From: Phycisphaeraceae bacterium
Lineage (GTDB): Bacteria; Planctomycetota; Phycisphaerae; Phycisphaerales; UBA1924
Reading direction: 5' to 3'
Assembly: GCA_009827205.1 (NCBI GenBank)
Contig: WUAK01000096.1
Location: forward strand, 1 to 9,508
Length of the DNA: 9,508 nucleotides
Part shown: piece after piece, positions 1 through 7,012 of the stretch
How the letters are laid out: every line of letters begins with the position of its first letter
Position numbering within the stretch: the first letter of the stretch is position 1
Made by a program: the position numbers and the translations under genes
Notes under the pieces: model-generated
The model's database searches: none
What the model saw: only the letters and a program-made list of their open reading frames with translations
What the model was told of the DNA's origin: nothing

Positions 1-1437
1 AGCCTACCGACAATCGATCGGCTCCGTAGAATCACAGGCTGTGATATCAGGCCAGTACTTGCGCTTGAGGGCAATATCCTCGAGTACATTCGAAAGTACA
101 AGGGCGGCAATGTCGACGTTGATGAGTTCCTGATGTCGCTCGGTGATCAGGATCTTGAGGTCGTCGAGCGAGAGTCAGTTGATGAAGGGCCAGAGACTGA
201 CCTCGACAAAATGGTCGCCGGGAGCCCGATTGTCAACCTTGTGAATATCGCGCTGCTCACCGCGGTCAAGGATGGTGCGAGTGATATTCATATCGAACCA
301 GACAAGCGCGGCACGCGTATCCGCTACCGGATCGATGGCGTTCTTCGTGATCTAATGAACCCGCCTCCCGGGATGCATGCGTCGATCGTGAGCAGGCTGA
401 AAGTCATCGGTAAGATGGACATCGCGGTCAAACGCCTACCTCAGGAGGGTCGAGTCAGGATTGTTGCCGAGGGACGCGAAGTTGACCTGCGAATGTCAAG
501 TATGCCCACGCTTCTCGGTGAGAAGATCGTGGCGCGCGTGCTCGATAAATCGAATCTGCGTGTGAGACTTGAGGATCTCGGATTCCGTGAGGATGACATG
601 CTGCGGTTCCGTGAATTGCTTGACCGGCCTCACGGGCTGCTCCTCGTGACGGGCCCGACCGGGTCGGGAAAGACGACGACGCTCTACTCGGCGCTGGATC
701 AGTTGCGAACACCCGAACGGAACATACTGACCGTTGAGGACCCTGTTGAGTACCAGGTCGGACTCGTGAATCAGATTCAGGTGAACGAGCAGATCGGTCT
801 AAGCTTCTCTCGCGCGCTTCGAAGTATCTTGCGCCAGGATCCGGACACGATCATGATCGGTGAGATTCGGGACGAGGACACGGCGCGCGTGGCGGTTCAG
901 GCCTCTCTGACCGGACACCTCGTGCTCGCCACCCTTCACACAAATGATGCTCCAGGAGCGGTTGCGCGTCTTGTCGATATGGGTATCGAGTCCTACTTAC
1001 TCTCCGGTGCAATTATTGGCGCGGTAGCCCAGCGTCTGCTTCGCAAAGTGTGTCCGCAGTGTGCGGCAAAGTACTATCCAAGCGAACAAGCGTTGCACGA
1101 CGCCGGGCTGTCAACAGACGCGCCTCGTTCGTTCCGGAAGGGAGCCGGATGTCAGCAGTGCCACGACTCTGGCTTTATCGGCCGAGTTGGAGTTTATGAG
1201 CTTATGGGCATCACGCCGGAGCTCCGGAAACTAGTACACATCGGTGCACCCTCGCACGAGCTGAGAGTGAAACTACGGGAAATGAATGTGCCGTCCTTGC
1301 GTGAAGAGGCTGTTCGCGTGGCCCTTGATGGACTGACAAGCCTCGAAGAAGCACTTCGTGTGACACACGTTGATGGTGAAGAAGAGCCCAGGGAGATCGA
1401 TGAGTTGGGAGACGAATCGATGGGGATCGCCGCATGA
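1..1437 (+). CDS. gspE: GspE/PilB-family secretion ATPase, 5' end missing
   Basis: Cytoplasmic hexameric ATPase that powers pseudopilus or pilus assembly through GspF. The frame is open from base 1, so the gene starts outside the window; the internal ATG at 133 is not the start. Of 478 visible residues, about 4-37 match the end of the GspE N-terminal (MshEN-like) domain, with an ITGCDIRPVLA stretch. The catalytic core follows: GSPIVNLVN and SDIHIEP motifs, Walker A GPTGSGKTTT at about 218-227, an Asp box and Walker B region DPDTIMIGEIRDEDT at about 280-294, and HTNDAPGAV. A zinc-type tetracysteine is intact (C351, C354, C384, C387), as in most GspE/PilB and unlike PilT. After the usual family end (GLTSLEEALRVT) comes an extra acidic tail of about 20 residues. 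The stop overlaps the next start (ATGA). GspE versus PilB cannot be separated by sequence alone; the pseudopilin neighbours favour GspE. Confidence 0.96.
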   Translation, partial: SLPTIDRLRRITGCDIRPVLALEGNILEYIRKYKGGNVDVDEFLMSLGDQDLEVVERESVDEGPETDLDKMVAGSPIVNLVNIALLTAVKDGASDIHIEPDKRGTRIRYRIDGVLRDLMNPPPGMHASIVSRLKVIGKMDIAVKRLPQEGRVRIVAEGREVDLRMSSMPTLLGEKIVARVLDKSNLRVRLEDLGFREDDMLRFRELLDRPHGLLLVTGPTGSGKTTTLYSALDQLRTPERNILTVEDPVEYQVGLVNQIQVNEQIGLSFSRALRSILRQDPDTIMIGEIRDEDTARVAVQASLTGHLVLATLHTNDAPGAVARLVDMGIESYLLSGAIIGAVAQRLLRKVCPQCAAKYYPSEQALHDAGLSTDAPRSFRKGAGCQQCHDSGFIGRVGVYELMGITPELRKLVHIGAPSHELRVKLREMNVPSLREEAVRVALDGLTSLEEALRVTHVDGEEEPREIDELGDESMGIAA

Positions 1438-2648
1438 ACTACCGTTATACGGCTTACACCAAGGATGGAACGAAGCAGTCGGGCCTAAAGGAGGCTTCGA
1501 GTGAGTCTGAAGCGCGCGCGCTGATACAAGCAGATGGTCTGTACGTAGACACAATTACTGAGCAAGGTGGTAGCGAGAGCAATGCGCCGAGACACAACGT
1601 ATTCTCAGGAAGTAAGCTCCGACATGTTGCTGGGTTTACCAGGCAGATGGCCGTTCTGATTACATCCGGCACACCGATCGTTCAGGCGCTCGAAGCGGTA
1701 GAACGTCAGACAAACGACGCAAAATGGCGTGCTGTCGTCTCCGACCTGCGCGATCACGTAGAAGAGGGCAGGCCGCTCGCCGAGGCGATGTCGCACCACA
1801 CCGATGCCTTTGACGAGGTATACCGGGCGATGATCGCGGCGGGTGAATCGGGCGGCAACTTTGAGAGCATTCTCGACCGGTTGACAAAGATCGTCCGTCA
1901 GGAACTGTCCATCAAGAACAATGTGACCGGAGCTATGGTATACCCGGCGCTGCTGGTATCAGTCGCTTCGGGTGTCCTGATACTGCTCGCGTTCACGGTC
2001 CTGCCACGATTCAAAGAGCTATTTGAGACACTCAACACACCGATCCCTGCTACAACACAAATAATCATGGTCGCATCGGAGTACGCTAAATCGTACTGGT
2101 GGGCGATCCTGATTGTGCTTGGTGGTGCTGGCTTTGGTGTTTACAGCTGGTTGGGGACGGGCAAGGGGCGGCGTACGTTTCACACGTTCCAAGTTCGGGT
2201 ACCAGTCTTTGGGAAAGTAATCCGTGACTTCAAGACCGCGAAGTTCGCAAGGGTGCTCGGTGTACTGATGGAGGCGAAAGTACCGCTGCTTGAGTCGCTC
2301 GAGATCGCACAGGGCAGCGCGAATAACGTGCTTTATGAAGAGTTGATTGCTTCTGCGCAGGATAAGGTCGAGCGCGGGGAGTCGATGAGCGATGCGTTCT
2401 CTGGATCACCACTTCTGCCTTCTTCAGTCAGTGAAGCCATTCGTAACGGGGAGCAGACCGGACGAGTTGGTGAGGTGCTAATGAGCCTTGCGGACATCAT
2501 GGATGAAGACAACGACATCGTAGTGCGATCACTCACGAGTATTATTGAGCCTCTGATACTCACTGTGTTGGGAGTATTCGTCGGTTTCATCGCGCTAAGC
2601 CTATTCCTTCCCCTCTTCGACTTAACCGCATCTACGGGGGCTGGCTGA
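1434..2648 (+). CDS. gspF: GspF/PilC-family inner-membrane platform protein
   Basis: Polytopic inner-membrane protein that couples the ATPase to pilin assembly. The 404 residues are the usual family length. The N-terminal segment (about 4-45) has the typical YTKDGTKQSG...ALIQADGLYV form. Two GspF repeats follow: the first has FTRQMAVLITSGTPIVQALE at about 68-87, the second FARVLGVLMEAKVPLLESLE at about 271-290. Three membrane segments are visible at about 168-190, 221-240 and 370-395. The start is set by the ATGA overlap with gspE, with GGGGA at 1422-1426 seven bases before the ATG. The stop is followed directly by pilM in a TGATG overlap. All key parts look intact. It could equally be named pilC; the family call is very secure. 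Confidence 0.96.
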   Translation: MNYRYTAYTKDGTKQSGLKEASSESEARALIQADGLYVDTITEQGGSESNAPRHNVFSGSKLRHVAGFTRQMAVLITSGTPIVQALEAVERQTNDAKWRAVVSDLRDHVEEGRPLAEAMSHHTDAFDEVYRAMIAAGESGGNFESILDRLTKIVRQELSIKNNVTGAMVYPALLVSVASGVLILLAFTVLPRFKELFETLNTPIPATTQIIMVASEYAKSYWWAILIVLGGAGFGVYSWLGTGKGRRTFHTFQVRVPVFGKVIRDFKTAKFARVLGVLMEAKVPLLESLEIAQGSANNVLYEELIASAQDKVERGESMSDAFSGSPLLPSSVSEAIRNGEQTGRVGEVLMSLADIMDEDNDIVVRSLTSIIEPLILTVLGVFVGFIALSLFLPLFDLTASTGAG

Positions 2649-3541
2649 TGATGGTACCTGTACGGAATAAGTTCTCGGTCGGAATCGATGTGGGTTCAGA
2701 TACACTCCGCGCGGTTGCATTGCGTCATCACGGGGTGAAGTGCGAGATCATTGCTGCGGTAGAGAGTGGCAGAACTCCAAATCACCCTCACCCGACCCAG
2801 CTGGACGTCCAGCGACTCGTACACGCGATGGAACGGCAGGGGGTCAGGATTCATGATGCAGTCATTGGAGCGCCTTCTGATCGACTGATGTCGTCGATGA
2901 TTGAACTCCCACCCAGATCCTCAGGAGCCCCAATCGATTCGCTCGCCAAAGCCGAAATCGCAAAGAGCATCCACGGCAGCTTTGAGTCATATATATGGGA
3001 TCTTCCTGAGTCGCCGCGCCAGAAAGTAACAGAGTACTTTGCGATTGCTTACAGCCACGAAGACGCTGATGAGCTGCTGGCCCCGTTCGAAGCTGAGGGG
3101 ATAACTATCAGCGCGATCGAACCGGAACTTACTGCGTTGGCCAGAGTGACAGGTTCAAACAATCGTGTGGTACTCGACATCGGCAGCCGCGGGGCGAGGC
3201 TCTACGCATACGCACGCAGTAGCGTACTCTTTGCGAGATGTAATCCGCGGGTAGAGATCTCACCCGATCCCACATCGATTGTTCGTGGATTCATGGGGAC
3301 GATTGATTATCTCGTCAACAGATTCCCTGATCTCGAAGACGCGACTGTTGTCGTCTTGGGTCAGCCGCATCTCTATGAGGAAGTAAAGCAGGAGCTTCTC
3401 AAAGAGTTTGATGCAGATGTCACCAATAAGCTTGTAGTAGATCTGACATCGAGTAGTCAGTTGCGGAACTACTCCTTCGACTCAAGATGGGCGTCGACGA
3501 TCGGCTTGGCAACCCGTCATGCCGTGAAGGAGGTAGCCTGA
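2648..3541 (+). CDS. pilM: PilM-like actin-fold protein (cytoplasmic half of a split GspL)
   Basis: Cytoplasmic actin-like protein that normally binds the N-terminal tail of PilN and links the motor to the alignment complex. At residues 9-26 there is a first phosphate-type loop, FSVGIDVGSDTLRAVAL, and a second, VVLDIGSRGARL, at about 174-185, both typical of the PilM/FtsA/Hsp70 fold. The C-terminal DSRWASTIGLATRH resembles the end of PilM proteins. At 297 residues it is shorter than the roughly 350 of classical PilM, so one subdomain is probably reduced. The start is ATG 2648 (TGATG overlap with gspF) or the second ATG at 2651; GGGGG at 2636-2640 is a weak ribosome site. Its stop overlaps the pilN ATG by one base. 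GspL proteins fuse this domain to a PilN-like part; here the two are separate genes. Confidence 0.85.
   Translation: MMVPVRNKFSVGIDVGSDTLRAVALRHHGVKCEIIAAVESGRTPNHPHPTQLDVQRLVHAMERQGVRIHDAVIGAPSDRLMSSMIELPPRSSGAPIDSLAKAEIAKSIHGSFESYIWDLPESPRQKVTEYFAIAYSHEDADELLAPFEAEGITISAIEPELTALARVTGSNNRVVLDIGSRGARLYAYARSSVLFARCNPRVEISPDPTSIVRGFMGTIDYLVNRFPDLEDATVVVLGQPHLYEEVKQELLKEFDADVTNKLVVDLTSSSQLRNYSFDSRWASTIGLATRHAVKEVA
3526..3534 (+). promoter_or_regulatory. Strong ribosome binding site for the PilN-like gene
   Basis: GAAGGAGGT lies six bases before ATG 3541, inside the last codons of pilM. This fixes the pilN start at 3541 rather than at the in-frame ATG 3487, which lies further inside pilM. It is the best Shine-Dalgarno match in the window. 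Confidence 0.85.
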
Positions 3542-4152
3542 TGCAACCAAATCTACTTCCTACATCAATTAAGGAAAGATTCAGGCTGCGCAAGAGATTG
3601 ACGCTCTGGGTTCAGGCCACGGTTGCGACTGGCTTGCTTGGTATCGCAGTCTGTGTTGTAGCAAACTATCTACTGAGTGACATGGATACGCCTGTTCGAG
3701 AAGAGCTCCAGCATGTGAAGTCGGTTATCAACAGACTTGAGGCATCAGAGGCCGCAGCCATCAAGCAGATCGAGTTGGTATCGCACGAGCTTGGTGTTGC
3801 CGAAGATATTGTGGGCCAGCCGGATTGGAGCATACTTTTGGGCGTGCTTGCCGCTGGTTTGACGGACGGCGCGTATCTGGAAACGCTGACAACATCATTA
3901 GTCGAGGATAATGAAGATCTTGACGTCCCTCCCCCGGATAACACCGCAACCGGACCTTACCGTGTCACGGTGACTGGTGTTTCGTTGCTGCAAGGTGACG
4001 CGACTCGTTATGCATTGTTCCTCGAGCAGTGCAGGATCTTTGACTCTGTCAGACTCGTGGCAACCCAGCCGCGACCAGATATAAGCGAGCGTGCGGTCGG
4101 CTTTGAGATCATGTGCGAGATTGGGCACATCGAATCGGAGGCTTCTCAATGA
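3541..4152 (+). CDS. pilN: PilN-like inner-membrane alignment protein
   Basis: Bitopic inner-membrane protein of the PilMNO(P) or GspLM complex. The 203-residue protein opens with MQPNLLPTSIKERFR, a close match to the INLLP tail by which PilN docks onto PilM. A basic stretch is followed by one membrane helix at about 21-45 (LTLWVQ to ANYLL). Next come a probable periplasmic coiled coil (about 52-88) and a ferredoxin-like region (about 139-175) with YRVTVTGVSLLQGDATRYALFLEQ. The start is fixed by the PilM-binding motif and by a strong ribosome site at 3526-3534. It overlaps pilM by one base and pilO by four (ATGA). The acidic and proline-rich linker at about 121-133 is not typical of the core fold. 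The order M-N-O strongly supports the call despite low sequence conservation. Confidence 0.88.
   Translation: MQPNLLPTSIKERFRLRKRLTLWVQATVATGLLGIAVCVVANYLLSDMDTPVREELQHVKSVINRLEASEAAAIKQIELVSHELGVAEDIVGQPDWSILLGVLAAGLTDGAYLETLTTSLVEDNEDLDVPPPDNTATGPYRVTVTGVSLLQGDATRYALFLEQCRIFDSVRLVATQPRPDISERAVGFEIMCEIGHIESEASQ
4137..4141 (+). promoter_or_regulatory. Ribosome binding site for the PilO-like gene
   Basis: GGAGG lies seven bases before ATG 4149, within the end of pilN. It supports the ATGA-overlap start over the in-frame upstream ATG at 4113, which would put twelve extra residues ahead of the membrane helix. Confidence 0.75.
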
Positions 4153-4703
4153 ATGCCCGAGCTGTAGATGTCATAGGTATCTCGATGATCGCGTCGGTTG
4201 TAGCCGGGATGTACCTCGGTGGAGCTCGTCCGCTTCAGATCGCTTACTCAGACACTGTCTCGCTCAAGGCCGACCTCTGGCTCTCACAGCGAACGCTCGC
4301 GGAGCGTGAAGAGTCAGAAAGACGCGCAAGTGAAACTGCAGATCAGTTATCCGATCGGCTTGAGAAGCTAGACATCGAGCTATCAAGTATCGATCAGATG
4401 AACGCTCGGCTCTCTCGACTCACCGCTATCGCTGAGCGAGCGGGGATGACACTCGAAGGCCTGCGGCCAGGCGCCGAAGCGAAGGCCGAACGCTACCGGG
4501 CGATCGAGATCACGCTTATCGGCCGAGTCAACTACGTCCAGGCAGTCGAGTTTTTAGCTGTTCTTCGGGATGAACTGCCGGATACTGGACTGCTCGGAAT
4601 CAGATTCGAACGGATATCAACTCAGGATGGTGTGTCTGGACGCCTGCAGCTAGAGATGGTCTGGTACGCGGCTCCTAACGCTTCTGACGGTCATGAGGGC
4701 TGA
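4149..4703 (+). CDS. pilO: PilO/GspM-like inner-membrane alignment protein
   Basis: Partner of PilN in the inner-membrane alignment complex. The 184 residues show one N-terminal membrane helix at about 6-24 (VDVIGISMIASVVAGMYLGG). A long charged coiled coil (about 40-95) follows, rich in Glu, Arg and Leu. The C-terminal ferredoxin-like domain (about 96-172) has LTAIAERAGMTLEGLRPG and ITLIGRVNYVQAVEFLAVL, the pattern by which PilO is usually recognised. The ATG sits in an ATGA overlap with the pilN stop and has GGAGG at 4137-4141. A gap of 25 nt separates it from the next reading frame. PilO and GspM share this layout; the PilM and PilN genes just upstream favour PilO. Confidence 0.86.
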   Translation: MNARAVDVIGISMIASVVAGMYLGGARPLQIAYSDTVSLKADLWLSQRTLAEREESERRASETADQLSDRLEKLDIELSSIDQMNARLSRLTAIAERAGMTLEGLRPGAEAKAERYRAIEITLIGRVNYVQAVEFLAVLRDELPDTGLLGIRFERISTQDGVSGRLQLEMVWYAAPNASDGHEG

Positions 4704-4728
4704 GGCTCCGATTCATCACTGAGTTCGC

Positions 4729-5283
4729 TTGCATCATCAGAGATCGAATCAGACAGTTGTCTTCGTGGCGGGAAAGAAACCAAATCTCATTCATGTCGGT
4801 ATTGTTGGCGCTGCCCTCGGCGGCCTTGCGTTCGACAAGTTTGTCCTCCGTGCGGAGGCAGATACTGTCGTGCCGACAGAATCGCTGGAACAGACTGCGG
4901 GTGTGGACTCGAGTGCCGATACGCAGGCAGTATCGCTGAACACCGAGCCGTTGGGTGAGCGATTCGAGCAGGCGGGGCAGAGGCTGTCACTGCCAGCGTT
5001 CCGCAGGCTGGATGCGTTTAGTGAGCCTGCAGAAGAGATCGTGCTGCAAGCCGAGTCCGAGAATCCAACACATCAAGGCACTGGATTTACTTCACGTCAT
5101 CAACTGACAGCTGTGCTGAGTCAACCAAGCGGTGATATCGCCGTAGTTGATGGACGATTGTTGAAGATCGGCGACACCGTAGAAGGTATCGAGCTGATCA
5201 AGATCGAAACTGACGGAGCCATCTTCAAGCTGGGTGAGCAGGAGATCAGGCTGCCTCTGGATCGACCCGGTCTCGACCGATAA
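4729..5283 (+). CDS. PilP/GspC-like periplasmic linker protein with membrane anchor
   Basis: Likely links the inner-membrane complex to the secretin. From TTG 4729 it has 184 residues: a membrane helix at about 19-40 (NLIHVGIVGAALGGLAFDKFVL), a low-complexity linker of about 75 residues, and a C-terminal small beta domain (about 120-178) with DIAVVDGRLLKIGDTVEGIELIKIETDG. That last pattern is the homology region shared by PilP and GspC. Classical PilP is a lipoprotein; no lipobox cysteine is present, so the topology is that of GspC. The start is uncertain. TTG 4729 has only a weak GAG upstream, a stop lies just before it, and GTG 4765 (giving 172 residues) also keeps the membrane helix. There is no ATG start in frame. 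Position after M-N-O fits PilP. Confidence 0.8.
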   Translation: MHHQRSNQTVVFVAGKKPNLIHVGIVGAALGGLAFDKFVLRAEADTVVPTESLEQTAGVDSSADTQAVSLNTEPLGERFEQAGQRLSLPAFRRLDAFSEPAEEIVLQAESENPTHQGTGFTSRHQLTAVLSQPSGDIAVVDGRLLKIGDTVEGIELIKIETDGAIFKLGEQEIRLPLDRPGLDR

Positions 5284-5302
5284 CAGCATTTCCTTGCATA
5301 AT
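5273..5302 (+). promoter_or_regulatory. Weak candidate sigma70-type promoter before the gspG-like gene
   Basis: TCGACC at 5273-5278 (4 of 6 to the -35 consensus) and CATAAT at 5297-5302 (5 of 6 to the -10 consensus) are 18 bases apart, with TG directly before the -10. It would start transcription near 5309, giving a leader of about 80 nt in the only sizeable gap of the locus. This is pattern matching only, and planctomycete promoters are poorly defined. Confidence 0.28.
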
Positions 5303-5377
5303 TCGGCTCAGAGCCTCGGTGACTCATCAAGCCCTCTCTGGCTGCTGCCGATGTGCAGTGTAAGTAGCCATAACTAT

Positions 5378-5383
5378 GGGGGA
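5378..5383 (+). promoter_or_regulatory. Ribosome binding site deciding the gspG-like start
   Basis: GGGGGA lies seven bases before ATG 5391. The upstream in-frame ATG at 5376 overlaps the purine run itself and has no site of its own, so 5391 is the likelier start and gives a 12-residue leader peptide. Confidence 0.7.
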
Positions 5384-5390
5384 TTGGCAG

Positions 5391-5870
5391 ATGAACTTTC
5401 GTATCACTCGTAACCGTCGTCGGGCGTTCAGCCTCATCGAACTTGTCATAGTTGTTGTGATTCTCGGCGTGATTGGCGCCGTGGCGATCCCGCGAATGAG
5501 CCGTGGCGCTGAAGGTGCAGCCGAGTCCGCGCTCGTCTCGAACCTCGCAACCCTTCGTGGTGCGATCGAGCTATACGCAGCCGAGCACGGCGGCACGTTC
5601 CCGACCGAAGCGAACTTCGCTGACCAGATGCTGCTCTACAGCAACGCATCGGGCGGCACAAACGCAACCAAGACCGGTGCGTTCATCTATGGTCCGTATC
5701 TCCGCTCTGTCCCGGCACTGCCAGTCGGCGCACGCCAGGGCTCGAGCGGTGTTGCTGCTGCAGACGCAGCTGGCATCGGCTGGATCTACGACGATACCAC
5801 TGGGTCCATCGTTTCCAACACCACTGGCGCCGAGGTCAACGGCTCCGGCACCGCGTGGAACACGTTCTAA
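5391..5870 (+). CDS. gspG: GspG-like major pseudopilin
   Basis: Probable main subunit of the pseudopilus. From ATG 5391 it has 159 residues. A short basic leader (MNFRITRNRRRA) is followed by the type IV prepilin segment FSLIELVIVVVILGVIGAVA, with the conserved Glu at mature position 5. The residue before the cut is Ala12, not the usual Gly. The rest reads like GspG: a long helix with ALVSNLATLRGAIELYAAEHG, then GPYLRSVPALPVG and GWIYDDTTGSIVSN, a form I associate with planctomycete pilins. There are no cysteines. It lies after a 107-nt gap with its own ribosome site, so it may be expressed independently of the platform genes. Twenty-one bases separate it from gspH. A type IVa major pilin is the alternative; the adjacent H, J, I and K types favour GspG. 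Confidence 0.88.
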   Translation: MNFRITRNRRRAFSLIELVIVVVILGVIGAVAIPRMSRGAEGAAESALVSNLATLRGAIELYAAEHGGTFPTEANFADQMLLYSNASGGTNATKTGAFIYGPYLRSVPALPVGARQGSSGVAAADAAGIGWIYDDTTGSIVSNTTGAEVNGSGTAWNTF

Positions 5871-5891
5871 TCTAACTGAAAGCGGCGTCCA

Positions 5892-6506
5892 GTGACGCAA
5901 AGCGCAACTCCCATATCGAACACAAACGCCCTGGCCGCACGATCGCGGTCCAGGGCGTTTACTCTGCTTGAGCTGGTCATCGTCATTGTGATCATCTCAG
6001 TGACAGCTGCGATCGCGATACCTCGCATGAGCAACGCCGGTTCGCGGTACAGCGTGGACGCCGCTGTTCAGCAGCTGCTAGCTGATGTAAACATCACCGC
6101 AGCCGTCGCGAACGGTGCGAGCCAGTCGCATTCGATCGCCTTTGACGCATCTACTGAAACCTATGAACTGATCGGGCAGCCAAGCCCCAGCAACCCGGCT
6201 CAGAACCATACGGTGGACCTCAGCCGAGAGCCGTTCAACGTCAACATGCTCGGGGTGTCGCTCGGCGATAACCAGCTCGACATCTCCGGCCATGGTCTGC
6301 TGCTCGAAACAGGGCAGCTCACGCTCGCAGTGGGGCGAGACGCGCGAAGAGTCGTCTTCACCTCGGGCTCCGCGAGCGTGCAGGTCGTCAGTATTTCGCT
6401 GAATACACCCACTGATGGCGAAACGATCTCGATTCGGTCCACAGATTCAACGAAGACCTTCGATATGTCAGCAAACGACGCGGTCATGAAGGCGAGTGTC
6501 CGATGA
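5892..6506 (+). CDS. gspH: GspH-like minor pseudopilin, GTG start
   Basis: Minor pseudopilin of 204 residues, probably near the fibre tip. The only available start is GTG 5892: a stop lies 13 bases upstream and no ATG precedes the pilin segment. The ribosome site is weak (GAAAG at 5878-5882). The leader is long (22 residues) and ends RSRSRA, so the predicted cut is after Ala22 with mature FTLLELVIVIVIISVTAAIA and Glu at position 5. The globular part (about 50-170) has the GspH/FimT look: SVDAAVQQLLADVNITAAVANG, then SIAFDASTETYEL, and a beta-rich end. A strong RNA hairpin at 5924-5960 overlies codons of the leader. The stop overlaps the next gene as ATGA. FimT or FimU of type IV pili is the close alternative name. 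Confidence 0.82.
   Translation: MTQSATPISNTNALAARSRSRAFTLLELVIVIVIISVTAAIAIPRMSNAGSRYSVDAAVQQLLADVNITAAVANGASQSHSIAFDASTETYELIGQPSPSNPAQNHTVDLSREPFNVNMLGVSLGDNQLDISGHGLLLETGQLTLAVGRDARRVVFTSGSASVQVVSISLNTPTDGETISIRSTDSTKTFDMSANDAVMKASVR
5924..5960 (+). terminator. Strong hairpin inside the gspH leader codons; terminator or processing element
   Basis: Left arm AAACGCCCTGGCCGC (5924-5938) pairs with right arm GCGG-t-CCAGGGCGTTT (5945-5960): 15 base pairs with a single bulged T at 5949 and a 6-base loop ACGATC. The outer 11 pairs are uninterrupted. AAA before and TTT after the GC-rich stem resemble an intrinsic terminator, though the T run is only three long. It begins 53 bases after the gspG stop and inside gspH, so full termination would remove the minor pseudopilins; partial read-through or RNA processing is more likely. 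The structure is seen directly; its role is inference. Confidence 0.6.
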
Positions 6507-7012
6507 GAAGGCGCGGATTCACGCTGATCGAGCTCGTTGTCAGCTTAGCCGTGGTCGGCATCCTCATATCTGCCATCGGTTCGTCGATCGTCATCGCTAC
6601 TCGCTCGCTGCCAACGTCAGGAGGCCTGGCGGAAACCCAGGCATCGACGGGTCGAGCGCTCTTGCTCATCGGCGAGGACATCAGGCTCGCGACGACCGCG
6701 ACGATCACGAGTGGTCGGCAGCTCGATCTCACACTGCCTGACCGCACTGGCGATGCCGCCTCCGAAGCGATCATCTACTCCTGGTCCGGGGTCAACGGCG
6801 ATCCGCTCGTGCGTTCGTTCAACGGTATAGACAATGAGCTCGTCACGTCACTCGGTGACTTTGATGTCTCCTCAGCGGTACGGTCCAGCTTCGATGCAGA
6901 CGGCAGAACAAGCAAACCATCAGACAGAATCCGCGTTGAAATAACGACTGGTGGTGTTGAGCCTGTCTTTGTGACGGGTGAGTTCAGACTCCTGAACACG
7001 AGGGCGCCTTGA
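6503..7012 (+). CDS. gspJ: GspJ/PilW-like minor pseudopilin
   Basis: Minor pseudopilin of 169 residues. The leader is only five residues (MRRRG) with the cut before FTLIELVVSLAVVGILISAI; Gly at -1 and Glu at mature 5 are both present. The J-like traits are TGRALLLIGEDIRLAT at about 49-64, where GspJ and PilW have a helix ending in a conserved acidic-arginine pair, and AIIYSWSGVNGDPLVRSF at about 89-106. GGCGAG at 6491-6496 is a fair ribosome site. The gene overlaps gspH (ATGA) and gspI (TGATG). Assignment to J rather than I rests on these two segments and on the more I-like character of the next gene. Confidence 0.72.
   Translation: MRRRGFTLIELVVSLAVVGILISAIGSSIVIATRSLPTSGGLAETQASTGRALLLIGEDIRLATTATITSGRQLDLTLPDRTGDAASEAIIYSWSGVNGDPLVRSFNGIDNELVTSLGDFDVSSAVRSSFDADGRTSKPSDRIRVEITTGGVEPVFVTGEFRLLNTRAP

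Noticed and set aside
133..135. ATG as the start of the ATPase gene
   Set aside because: The frame is open to base 1 and the upstream residues match the GspE N-terminal domain, so the gene is simply cut by the window edge.
3487..3489. Upstream in-frame ATG for the PilN-like gene
   Set aside because: ATG 3541 has a strong ribosome site and puts the NLLP docking motif at the very N-terminus, as in PilN.
3960..3970. Short palindrome CCGTG-T-CACGG inside pilN
   Set aside because: Five-bp arms are expected by chance in a window of this size and no gene start is near.
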